DNA of 11,538 bases from Prolixibacteraceae bacterium. Its GTDB lineage: Bacteria > Bacteroidota > Bacteroidia > Bacteroidales > Prolixibacteraceae. The stretch lies in NCBI GenBank assembly GCA_027451165.1, contig DAIDJX010000086.1, forward strand, positions 1 to 11,538, given 5' to 3'. Position numbers and translations under genes: made by a program. Below, one piece after another: positions 6,232-11,538 of this stretch. Below the pieces are notes generated by a model. That model did no database searches and had not been told where the DNA came from. It was given only the letters and a program-made list of their open reading frames with translations. Each line of letters begins with the position of its first letter. Position 1 is the first letter of the stretch.

Positions 6232-6277
6232 GACAATGTGGCACATGTTAGATCAAAAACAATGACAATATGGCATA
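6232..6277. promoter_or_regulatory. Pair of spaced dyad sites between hsp20 and trmD (candidate operators)
   Basis: GACAATGTGGCACA (6232-6245) and GACAATATGGCATA (6264-6277) match at 12 of 14 positions and are 32 bases apart, about three helical turns. Each contains a small odd-centred palindrome: ATGTG-G-CACAT (6236-6246) and TATG-G-CATA (6269-6277). The pair sits about 115 bases upstream of the hsp20 start and 50 bases upstream of the trmD promoter. A dimeric regulator bound at both sites is an inference. Confidence 0.45.
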
Positions 6278-6328
6278 ATTTTCAGATCCAGATGCGAACA
6301 TAAATATTGCCATTGACTTCTATCGTAC

Positions 6329-6359
6329 TTTGTGCGACCCTTTAGATTTTATACATTTG
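6329..6359 (+). promoter_or_regulatory. Bacteroidota-type promoter for trmD
   Basis: TTTG (6329-6332), 19 bases, TACATTTG (6352-6359), an exact consensus fit. The start codon is only 15 bases past the -7 box, so the leader would be very short. This also argues against the longer in-frame start at 6330, which lies inside the promoter. Confidence 0.75.
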
Positions 6360-6374
6360 CCAAAAAGAACAGGA

Positions 6375-7097
6375 ATGAGGATTGACATCATAACCGTATT
6401 CCCGGAGATGCTTGATGGGCCGTTCAGTCATTCCATCCTTAAAAGGGCTGGAGAAAAAGGGTTGGTGGAAATAGTGGTGCATCAGCTCCGCGAATTTGCC
6501 AGGGATAAGCACCGGAAGGTGGATGATTATTCTTTTGGCAAAGGAGCCGGTATGGTGATGATGATAGAACCCATTGAAGCCGCCATCAACTGGTTGAAGA
6601 GTCAGCGGGATTACGACGAAGTGATTTATACTTCTCCCGATGGTATTGTTTTTAATCAGCACGAAGCCAATCAGTTATCCATGAAAGAGAACCTGATAAT
6701 CCTTTGCGGGCATTACAAGGGCATTGATCACCGGATCAGGGAGCACCTGATAACGCGGGAAATTTCCATCGGGGATTATGTGCTGACCGGAGGGGAACTG
6801 GCTGCAGCAGTAATTACCGACAGCATAGTACGTTTGCTTCCCGGCGCCATTTCTGATGAAACTTCAGCCCTCTCCGATTCCTTTCAGGATAACCTGCTCA
6901 GTCCGCCCGTTTATACCCGTCCGGCTGATTATAAAGGTTGGAAAGTTCCTGAGGTTTTGCTGAGTGGAAATGACAAACTGGTGGATGACTGGAAATTGCA
7001 GCAATCCATTGAACGAACCAGGAGGCTCAGACCTGATCTCTTTCAGAAATACCTGGCTCATTCTGAAGATGAACCAGGGCATTCCGAAACCCGCTAA
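6375..7097 (+). CDS. trmD: tRNA (guanine-N1-)-methyltransferase TrmD
   Basis: 240 residues, normal for TrmD. The start at 6375 gives MRIDIITVFPEMLDGPF, the conserved N-terminus. It methylates G37 (next to the anticodon) of tRNAs with G36, using S-adenosylmethionine, and so prevents +1 frameshifting, notably on proline codons. The SPOUT trefoil-knot region is visible from about 84 to 142: YTSPDG, LIILCGHYKGIDHRIREHLI, EISIGDYVLTGGELAA. The catalytic-loop aspartate is in ALSDSF (D168), followed by PPVYTRPADYKGWKVPEVLLSGN. The active dimer would bind tRNA through the C-terminal helical part. Two positions differ from what I remember of the family: FGKGAGM (54-60), where the second loop residue is usually Gly, and LSGND (196-200), where LSGNH is common. 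It heads a plus-strand run with the CPBP protease gene 19 bases downstream. Confidence 0.95.
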   Translation: MRIDIITVFPEMLDGPFSHSILKRAGEKGLVEIVVHQLREFARDKHRKVDDYSFGKGAGMVMMIEPIEAAINWLKSQRDYDEVIYTSPDGIVFNQHEANQLSMKENLIILCGHYKGIDHRIREHLITREISIGDYVLTGGELAAAVITDSIVRLLPGAISDETSALSDSFQDNLLSPPVYTRPADYKGWKVPEVLLSGNDKLVDDWKLQQSIERTRRLRPDLFQKYLAHSEDEPGHSETR

Positions 7098-7116
7098 CCC
7101 ACGAATCAGACCGCAA

Positions 7117-7926
7117 ATGGAGAATAATAAAATAATACAATATCCGACGATTCTGCAGGCTATCCACCTGGTCATCCTGTACATTTTCATTCAGACAGTG
7201 GTCGATTTTCCGCTGGCCCTGATTGACTATTTCAAAGACACTGAGTATCTTTACCATCCCTTGAAGAAAATTGTGCTGAGCATTGGTTCAGTGGTGTTTA
7301 TCCTTTGGTATGGTTTCCATAAAACGGGTAACCGGCTTACCGATGTTTTTCCGCTGAGAAAATTCAATCCTCTTTTGGTCTTAGGTCTATTCTTCTTCTT
7401 CCTGGGGATTCAGCAATGGCTGAACGTAATCAATGCCTGGGTAGATCATGTTTTGCCTCCTCCATCCTGGTTCTGGGAGTTGTTTGACAAGATATTCGAA
7501 AATGATTTTGGCTTCTGGGGTGCATTTATGAAAGTGGTGGTGGTGGCACCTATTGTGGAGGAGCTGATTTTCAGGGGGGTGATCATGCACGGACTGATGA
7601 GGAACTATTCAAAATTCACAGCCATATTTTTCTCCGGTTTGCTGTTTGCCCTGTTTCATTTAAATCCCTGGCAGTTTCCTGCCACTTTTGTGCTGGGGAT
7701 GATATTAGGCTGGATCATGATCAGAACCCGGAATATCCTGCTGTGTATCGGAGGTCATGCTATCAATAACCTGTTGGTATTGCTGGCCATTACCTGGGCA
7801 CAGCAGATCAAGGATTCGCCCTTAGCCACGCTGAGTGTGTTTACGGTTCTGGCGGTCAGCCTGGTTTTAACAGGGGGGTCGCTGTTGTTGATGAGTTTGG
7901 TTACCAGAGAGAAAAATTTGAAGTAA
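7117..7926 (+). CDS. CPBP-family intramembrane (Abi/CAAX-like) metalloprotease
   Basis: 269 residues from the ATG at 7117; the frame is open further upstream but that part overlaps the end of trmD and encodes no hydrophobic or conserved sequence. A polytopic membrane protein with about 7-8 hydrophobic segments. The three CPBP motifs are all present and intact: EELIFRG with E148, E149 and R153; FALFH with F177 and H181; and HAINN with H214 and N218. These residues form the glutamate/histidine catalytic site of the Rce1-like family. Bacterial members act in processing of peptides or signalling proteins, immunity to self-made bacteriocins, or roles not known; nothing nearby names a substrate. 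It probably shares the trmD transcript (gap of 19 bases). A substrate prediction would be guesswork. Confidence 0.88.
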   Translation: MENNKIIQYPTILQAIHLVILYIFIQTVVDFPLALIDYFKDTEYLYHPLKKIVLSIGSVVFILWYGFHKTGNRLTDVFPLRKFNPLLVLGLFFFFLGIQQWLNVINAWVDHVLPPPSWFWELFDKIFENDFGFWGAFMKVVVVAPIVEELIFRGVIMHGLMRNYSKFTAIFFSGLLFALFHLNPWQFPATFVLGMILGWIMIRTRNILLCIGGHAINNLLVLLAITWAQQIKDSPLATLSVFTVLAVSLVLTGGSLLLMSLVTREKNLK

Positions 7927-7942
7927 AAACAAGAAGGACATA

Positions 7943-7980
7943 AATTAGGAATAAATAATTAGAAATTAGTAATTAGGAAT
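7943..7980 (+). repeat. AT-rich 7-base-phased AATTAGNAAT repeat
   Basis: AATTAG(G/A/T)AAT occurs at 7943, 7957, 7964 and 7971, that is at steps of 14, 7 and 7 bases. It occupies the leader of the DUF456 gene. No promoter consensus is visible within it. Confidence 0.6.
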
Positions 7981-7991
7981 TTAATTGAATT

Positions 7992-8468
7992 ATGGATACA
8001 CTCTTGATTATTTCAGGCATACTGCTTCTAATTGTTGGATTGGCCGGTTGTGTGTTGCCGGCACTTCCCGGTCCACCCCTCAGTTATGTTGCCCTGTTGC
8101 TGCTTCATTTCACCGGTACCCACCAGTTCAGCACCAAATTTCTGGTGGTCTGGCTGGTCATCACAGCCTTGGTGGTACTTCTGGATTACCTGGTTCCGGT
8201 GTGGGGTGCTAAAAAATTTGGCGCCGGTAAACGGGGCGTTTGGGGAAGCGTCATCGGACTGGTCCTGGGATTGTTCATTTTTCCGCCTTTTGGCATCATC
8301 ATCGGGCCGTTTCTGGGAGCAGTAATCGGGGAAATGACAGCTGGAAAAGAGAAAGGGCCGGCGCTGAAAGCGGGTTTTGGCTCTTTCATGGGTTTCATGG
8401 CCGGCATGTTGCTTAAACTGGTCGCTTCAGGTATGATGACCTGGTTCTTCTTTAAAGAACTGATTTAA
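7992..8468 (+). CDS. DUF456 family small membrane protein
   Basis: 158 residues, almost entirely hydrophobic with glycine-rich helices. The family signature is clear: GLAGCVLPALPGPPLSYVAL (16-35), WGAKKFGAGKRGVWGSVIG (71-89), FPPFGIIIGPFLGAVIGEM (97-115) and a closing segment KAGFGSFMGFMAGMLLKLV (126-144). About four membrane spans with GxxxG-type packing. Function of the family is unknown; it is conserved in many bacteria. It follows the CPBP gene by 65 bases on the same strand and may share its transcript. The stop codon is immediately followed by the first unit of a tandem array. Confidence 0.88.
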   Translation: MDTLLIISGILLLIVGLAGCVLPALPGPPLSYVALLLLHFTGTHQFSTKFLVVWLVITALVVLLDYLVPVWGAKKFGAGKRGVWGSVIGLVLGLFIFPPFGIIIGPFLGAVIGEMTAGKEKGPALKAGFGSFMGFMAGMLLKLVASGMMTWFFFKELI

Positions 8469-8672
8469 TGTCATTCGCTACGCTGTCATTCGCTACGCTG
8501 TCATTCGCTGCGCTGTCATTCGCTACGCTGTCATTCGCTACGCTGTCATTCGCCTGCGGCGTCAATGACTAATGACGCGCGGAGTGCCAATGACGCTCAG
8601 CTAATGACTAATGACGCGCGGAGCGCCAATGACGTGTAACCAATGGGCAATGACGCGCGGAGCGCCAATGAC
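8469..8672. repeat. 15-base tandem array with inverted counterpart units
   Basis: Five full units of TGTCATTCGCTACGC run from 8469 to 8543 (the third has one base change, A to G), then a partial sixth. This is followed by an imperfect palindrome centred near 8555 (GTCATT, CGCC, loop, GGCG, AATGAC). Then three 24-base units, AATGACGCGCGGAG(T/C)GCC plus AATGAC, occur at 8571-8594, 8610-8633 and 8649-8672. Read on the minus strand these are GTCATTGGCGCTCCGCGC, a longer relative of the left-hand unit. The array therefore holds the same element in both orientations. It fills nearly all of the gap between the convergent DUF456 and yciH genes. No ORF of note is present. Confidence 0.9.
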
Positions 8673-8679
8673 CTGATTT

Positions 8680-9024
8680 CTATCCTCCGATCTTTTTCAC
8701 CTTGTACCCCATTTGCACAAGAATCTCAATCACTTTCTGAACGAAATCGCCCTGTATAAGGATTTCGCCGTCTTTGGCCGTGCCCCCCACCCCGCATTTT
8801 GTTTTCAACAGTTTGCCCAAAGCTTCCAGATCCTCAGCTGATCCTGAGAATCCTGTAATCAGGGTTACTGATTTGCCTTTCCTTTGTTTTTTGTCGAGCT
8901 GAACCCTTAAATTTTGTTTCCCGGGTGGAAGGGTTTCCTGAGCTTCTTCCTCCGGTTTTTGAAAGCTGAAATCAGGGTTGGTGCTATAGACTACACCGAG
9001 GCGATCTTTCCAATCGTTGACCAT
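8680..9024 (-). CDS. yciH: SUI1/eIF1-like translation factor (YciH family)
   Basis: 114 residues from the ATG at 9022-9024, giving MVNDWKDRLGVVYSTNPDF, the usual opening of the Bacteroidota members; an ATG 33 bases further up would add a hydrophobic, non-conserved leader. A flexible, Glu-rich linker (about 20-35) precedes the SUI1 domain at about 37-114. Within it are the basic loop KKQRKGKSVTLITGF (45-59) and the conserved CGVGGTAKDGEILIQGDF (77-94), ending VQMGYKVKKIGG. Eukaryotic eIF1 binds near the P site and controls start-codon selection. Bacterial YciH can influence initiation fidelity and is proposed to inhibit translation under stress. It is probably the last gene of the group with tcdA and the TatD gene, after a gap of about 94 bases. 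Confidence 0.92.
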   Translation of the reverse strand: MVNDWKDRLGVVYSTNPDFSFQKPEEEAQETLPPGKQNLRVQLDKKQRKGKSVTLITGFSGSAEDLEALGKLLKTKCGVGGTAKDGEILIQGDFVQKVIEILVQMGYKVKKIGG

Positions 9025-9118
9025 GAGAACAAGGAATAAGAAATAATTAATGAGCAATATAAAATGAAATTAATCTCCAATAAAGAATAACCAAGTTCCA
9101 GGTTGTTCAGTTTTCAAG

Positions 9119-9829
9119 TCACGCGAGCAGCCCCCGGATCACCACGCTGGCCATGTAGCAGCCAAACACAGGAGGCATATAGGATATGGTTCCAACGGTG
9201 GAATTCTTATTCACCCCTTGTTCCAGCCGGATGGCAGTTTCCGGTACTTCTTCCGGTGAATAGACAACAGTTACTCCGTCCCGGATGCCCAGCCGGTGGA
9301 GCCGTTTGCGCACCATGCGGGCCAGTTTGCAGTCATGTGATTTTGAAATGTCTGCGATGCTGACCTGTTCCGGATCCATTTTTCCTCCGGAACCCATTGA
9401 GGAAACCACCTTGAAGCCTTTCTGAACGGCATGATAAATCAGAAATGTCTTGGGTGACAGGGTGTCGATACAATCCACCACATAATCATACTGTTGATTG
9501 TCAAGCACTTCAACGGTTCTTTCATCCCTGAGGTATTCTTCCAGAACAGTGAGAATCAAATCCGGATTGATATCGAGCAGACGCTGGGCGACCACTTGTA
9601 CTTTGGGCTTTTTCCAGGTGGAAACCAATGCAGGCAGCTGTCGGTTGCGGTTGCTTTCCTCAATCACATCGCCATCAATGATGGTCATGTTCCCGATACC
9701 GGCCCTGCAGAGCATTTCAGCGGCATAAGCTCCCACCCCGCCCAAACCGACAACCAGGACTTTGGCATTCCGGAGTTTTCCGGCATTTGACTCTCCCAGC
9801 AGCAGAAGTGTTCTCTCATCCCAGCTCAT
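9119..9829 (-). CDS. tcdA: tRNA threonylcarbamoyladenosine dehydratase TcdA (ThiF/E1-like)
   Basis: 236 residues, slightly shorter than E. coli TcdA. The start at 9829 (MSWDERTLLLLGESN) overlaps the upstream TatD-family gene by the four bases ATGA, which implies translational coupling; the longer frame to 9943 would overlap that gene by more than 100 bases and is not conserved. The ThiF-type nucleotide-binding fold is shown by VLVVGLGGVGAYAAEML (24-40, GxGGxG at 28-33), IIDGDVIEESNRNRQ (50-64) and DYVVDCIDTLSPKTFLI (115-131). Diagnostic for TcdA over MoeB/ThiF are VVSSMGSGGKMDPEQV and ISKSHDCKLARMVRKRLH, and there are no zinc-ribbon cysteine pairs. The enzyme uses ATP to dehydrate t6A37 to cyclic t6A in tRNAs reading ANN codons. 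It is often associated with inner-membrane proximity or CsdA/CsdE sulfur transfer in E. coli; no such partner is visible here. Confidence 0.93.
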   Translation of the reverse strand: MSWDERTLLLLGESNAGKLRNAKVLVVGLGGVGAYAAEMLCRAGIGNMTIIDGDVIEESNRNRQLPALVSTWKKPKVQVVAQRLLDINPDLILTVLEEYLRDERTVEVLDNQQYDYVVDCIDTLSPKTFLIYHAVQKGFKVVSSMGSGGKMDPEQVSIADISKSHDCKLARMVRKRLHRLGIRDGVTVVYSPEEVPETAIRLEQGVNKNSTVGTISYMPPVFGCYMASVVIRGLLA

Positions 9830-10491
9830 TCCCTTATAAACACCTGCCTGAAGTTCCACATCACCTGTTCGGACAATGCATCCTCTGTAAGTTCCTTCAA
9901 AGCGGCGTAGTTGCTGTACACCTCCTGAACCGGGCGCTTCCACTCATCGGTTTCAAAAAAGAGGTGGTCCAGGGGCAGGCTGGCCAGACTTTCACGAATG
10001 TTGTTGTTGTCGGTCATCAGTATTTTTCCGATGGAGAAAAAGAAGTCAAGAGGTACCAGTTGTTTGATAATCATATCATTACCGGTAAAGCCGTGCAAAA
10101 GCCAGGGAACCTTGGGTTTCATCCTGCGTTTGAGATGTGCAATTTCATTGTAAGATTTCACACAATGGATAACCAGCGGTTTATTTACCGATTCGGCGAT
10201 CAGGCTTTGCTGCACAAAAACTTCCAGCTGAAGCTGAGACTCCGTATTGGCCAGTTTATCCAGTCCACACTCCCCGATGGCGATCACTTCCGGGAGCATT
10301 GCTTTTTTCTCCAGTTCCAGCAGCTCATCCTTATAGTTGCGTTCTCCGTTGATGAACCAGGGATGGAGACCAACAGAGTAAAACCCTCCCGGACGGAGGC
10401 TTAACGGCTCATCAGAGGGAAATATGTTCTGGATGAACAAATCTCTGGGATCTTCCGGCGTCTGGTGGGTGTGGATGTCGATAAATGGCAT
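9826..10491 (-). CDS. TatD-family metal-dependent hydrolase
   Basis: 221 residues, about 40 shorter than E. coli TatD but typical of a compact Bacteroidota version. Metal ligands of the TIM-barrel amidohydrolase fold can be placed: IDIHTH (H7, H9), IGECGLD (E74), LVIHCVKSYNE (H109), WLLHGFTGN (H133) and FFETDEW (D182). GLHPW (41-45) is also family-typical. TatD proteins are Mg-dependent 3'-5' exonucleases or phosphoesterases acting on single-stranded DNA/RNA and oxidatively damaged DNA; some relatives act on D-aminoacyl-tRNA or have unknown substrates. It is first in the transcript with tcdA, with its own consensus promoter about 40 bases upstream, and ends in an ATGA overlap with tcdA. Confidence 0.92.
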   Translation of the reverse strand: MPFIDIHTHQTPEDPRDLFIQNIFPSDEPLSLRPGGFYSVGLHPWFINGERNYKDELLELEKKAMLPEVIAIGECGLDKLANTESQLQLEVFVQQSLIAESVNKPLVIHCVKSYNEIAHLKRRMKPKVPWLLHGFTGNDMIIKQLVPLDFFFSIGKILMTDNNNIRESLASLPLDHLFFETDEWKRPVQEVYSNYAALKELTEDALSEQVMWNFRQVFIRE

Positions 10492-10527
10492 TACAATAAA
10501 TTTGGTTTACTTTCAGTTTTGAAGTGC

Positions 10528-10558
10528 CAAAAGTAGAAATCTTTGTGGAAACGGCAAA
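10528..10558 (-). promoter_or_regulatory. Bacteroidota-type promoter for the TatD-family gene and tcdA
   Basis: On the minus strand TTTG (10558-10555), 19 bases, TACTTTTG (10535-10528), an exact consensus fit. The leader to the ATG at 10491 would be about 30 bases. Confidence 0.75.
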
Positions 10559-10579
10559 CGGGAGGTAATTTTCGCTGAA

Positions 10580-11299
10580 TTAACCTATTGTGGATTTCCG
10601 GAAGAAGGAGAATACGGCCATAGCCGCCACACATAAAGCTGCAATGATGGCTACCAGGGCAATCGACCTGAAATCCGTCTGTCGCTTGATGATAATCCCT
10701 GCAAAAGCCCATACCACAGAGAAACCCATCCAGGGATTGTTAAACTTCCGGATTGCAAGGATAGTAATGACCATCCCGATGATAATCATCAAAATGGTCC
10801 AGATTTCCCCGGATATCCCGAAGCCGTTCCAGTTGTAATGCACCAGCAAAGCGGTAACATTGGCAATGGTAGCGATGCAGATCCATCCCAGGTAAATTCC
10901 GAAAGTTGCTTTAATCAACATATTGGAACTTCCGGTAAGCCTGATATTGATGAAGATCAGGGAGACGAGTAAACCCAGCATAACCAACAGGGAAAGTGGC
11001 AGTTTACCATAATGCCAGAAGACAATCCACAGGGCATTGAGGACGCAGGAAAAGATAAAGAGCCAATTGATTTGAATTATGGTAGCCTGGGTTGAACCGG
11101 AAAATTGAATGATGCAAACCAGCAACAGCAACAGGTAGATCACCCCCCAGATGGAAAAGGTGATTCCGGCAGGCACAAAAAGATTGGGAAAGGCATCAGA
11201 CAATTCACCGGTATTCTTTCCATTGAGAGGAAGGGCATTAGCCAGGTAGTTCATGACGACCATTCCGGCGAAAAAGAGGATATTCAGGAACTTGATCAT
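10580..11299 (-). CDS. TspO/MBR-related tryptophan-rich membrane protein
   Basis: 239 residues, almost all hydrophobic, with about seven membrane spans. Three stretches resemble TspO/MBR proteins: FVPAGITFSIWGVIYLLLL (41-59), like the P-G/A-F-x-x-x-W-x-x-(L/I)Y helix; INWLFIFSCVLNALWIVFWHY (77-97), like the N-x-x-W helix; and YLGWICIATIANVTALL (136-152), like the YLxW...FA..LN helix. TspO has five spans and about 160 residues, so this is a longer relative with additional helices at one or both ends. TspO proteins bind porphyrins and sterol-like ligands and are linked to stress and tetrapyrrole control; a ligand cannot be assigned here. It is probably transcribed alone from the element at 11325-11332, about 160 bases downstream of metA on the same strand. 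Confidence 0.7.
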   Translation of the reverse strand: MIKFLNILFFAGMVVMNYLANALPLNGKNTGELSDAFPNLFVPAGITFSIWGVIYLLLLLVCIIQFSGSTQATIIQINWLFIFSCVLNALWIVFWHYGKLPLSLLVMLGLLVSLIFINIRLTGSSNMLIKATFGIYLGWICIATIANVTALLVHYNWNGFGISGEIWTILMIIIGMVITILAIRKFNNPWMGFSVVWAFAGIIIKRQTDFRSIALVAIIAALCVAAMAVFSFFRKSTIG

Positions 11300-11324
11300 G
11301 TTGAGTTGGATTAGAATTGATGAA

Positions 11325-11332
11325 CAAAGATA
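11325..11332 (-). promoter_or_regulatory. -7-like box upstream of the TspO-related gene
   Basis: The minus strand reads TATCTTTG, an exact TAnnTTTG match 25 bases before the ATG at 11299. No TTTG or TTG occurs 19-20 bases further up; that position falls in the hairpin at 11347-11366. The promoter is therefore incomplete by consensus. Confidence 0.4.
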
Positions 11333-11346
11333 GCAAAAATCAGGAC

Positions 11347-11449
11347 CCGGACTTTCCCAAGTCCGGAAAGGTTCAGGAGATTTTAAACTTTAAACTGCGA
11401 CTTAGGAAAGTCGCAATCCCGGAAAACTGCGACCTGGGAAGGTCGCAGT
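11347..11449. repeat. Cluster of three related perfect hairpins
   Basis: Hairpin 1: CCGGACTT, loop TCCC, AAGTCCGG (11347-11366). Hairpin 2: TGCGACTT, loop AGGA, AAGTCGCA (11396-11415). Hairpin 3: ACTGCGACCT, loop GGGA, AGGTCGCAGT (11426-11449). All share a stem containing GACYT and ARGTC closing on a 4-base purine or pyrimidine loop, and are spaced about 10-30 bases apart between metA and the TspO-related gene. Confidence 0.85.
11426..11449 (-). terminator. Possible metA terminator hairpin
   Basis: The 10-bp perfect stem begins 12 bases after the metA stop and is followed on the minus strand by TTTTCC. The T-run is short, so the call is tentative; the hairpin also belongs to the repeat cluster. 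Confidence 0.35.
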
Positions 11450-11461
11450 CCCGGTGCCCTT

Positions 11462-11538
11462 TTAATGTATTTCCTCCAGGTTGTAAGGCGTTTCCTGGTA
11501 GACATAATAGTTCAGCCAGTTGCTGAAGAAGAGATTTG
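11462..11538 (-). CDS. metA: Homoserine O-acyltransferase MetA, C-terminal end only
   Basis: The last 25 codons are visible, reading NLFFSNWLNYYVYQ then ETPYNLEEIH and a TAA at 11462-11464. The NWLNYYVYQ-x-TPY block is the hallmark C-terminus of the MetA family (E. coli has NWLNYYVYQITPYDL). MetA transfers an acetyl or succinyl group to homoserine in the first committed step of methionine synthesis, in the cytoplasm. Which acyl donor this one uses cannot be decided because the discriminating active-site residues lie outside the window. Three hairpins follow its stop codon. Confidence 0.85.
   Translation of the reverse strand, partial: NLFFSNWLNYYVYQETPYNLEEIH

Noticed and set aside
6238..6277. 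Sigma-54 promoter (TGGCA cores)
   Set aside because: No TTGC element follows at the required 5-base spacing after either TGGCA.
6964..7116. Longer start for the CPBP protein inside trmD
   Set aside because: The added residues are trmD sequence read in another frame, with no signal or hydrophobic character.
8469..8672. CRISPR array
   Set aside because: The units are directly contiguous 15-mers without unique spacers, and no cas genes are near.
9830..9943. N-terminal extension of TcdA to 9943
   Set aside because: It would overlap the TatD-family gene by more than 100 bases in another frame; the internal ATG gives the family-typical start and an ATGA overlap.
11317..11526. 69-residue plus-strand frame over the hairpin cluster
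   Set aside because: It reads through three perfect hairpins and the antisense of the metA C-terminus.

Overview
The window looks like chromosomal DNA from a member of the Bacteroidota, probably an environmental Bacteroidales-type organism. Four things point there. Three intergenic regions carry the Bacteroidota housekeeping promoter (TTTG, 19 bases, TAnnTTTG). Shine-Dalgarno sequences are mostly absent. A lipoprotein has an acidic/lysine stretch right after its cysteine. The family variants (RapZ C-terminal domain fused to a sugar-kinase-like domain, CGHYKG-type TrmD, short TatD, isolated SUI1/YciH) are ones I associate with this phylum. Species cannot be read from the sequence.

Layout. Positions 1-3446 are a minus-strand block read leftward: a kinase-like/RapZ-C fusion, a 42-residue cysteine-containing protein, YebC, and a class I isoprenoid-synthase-like protein that runs off the left edge. 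Positions 3485-5582 are plus strand: a DUF218/YdcF-like membrane protein, then a lipoprotein with a serine-hydrolase (class C beta-lactamase-like) fold that has lost its catalytic residues. A tandem palindromic repeat separates it from a convergent small heat-shock protein (5688-6116, minus). Positions 6375-8468 are a plus-strand run: trmD, a CPBP membrane protease and a DUF456 membrane protein. A dense 15-base tandem array with inverted counterparts (8469-8672) fills the gap to a minus-strand block: yciH/SUI1, tcdA, a TatD-family hydrolase (tcdA and the TatD gene share an ATGA overlap), a TspO-related membrane protein, a cluster of three hairpins, and the last codons of metA at the right edge.

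How the genes relate. Several act on tRNA or translation: TrmD (m1G37), TcdA (cyclic t6A37), YciH/SUI1 and YebC. The rest are envelope or small-metabolite functions. This is mostly an ordinary core-genome neighbourhood; no defence system, prophage, CRISPR array or transposase is visible. The parts most worth a second look are the divergent isoprenoid-synthase-like protein, the kinase/RapZ-C fusion with its small neighbour, the apparent serine-hydrolase pseudoenzyme, a pair of spaced dyad sites between hsp20 and trmD, and the dispersed-repeat structures. No intergenic stretch exceeds 300 bases; the larger ones (4217-4472, 6117-6374, 8469-8679, 11300-11461) are described as features.
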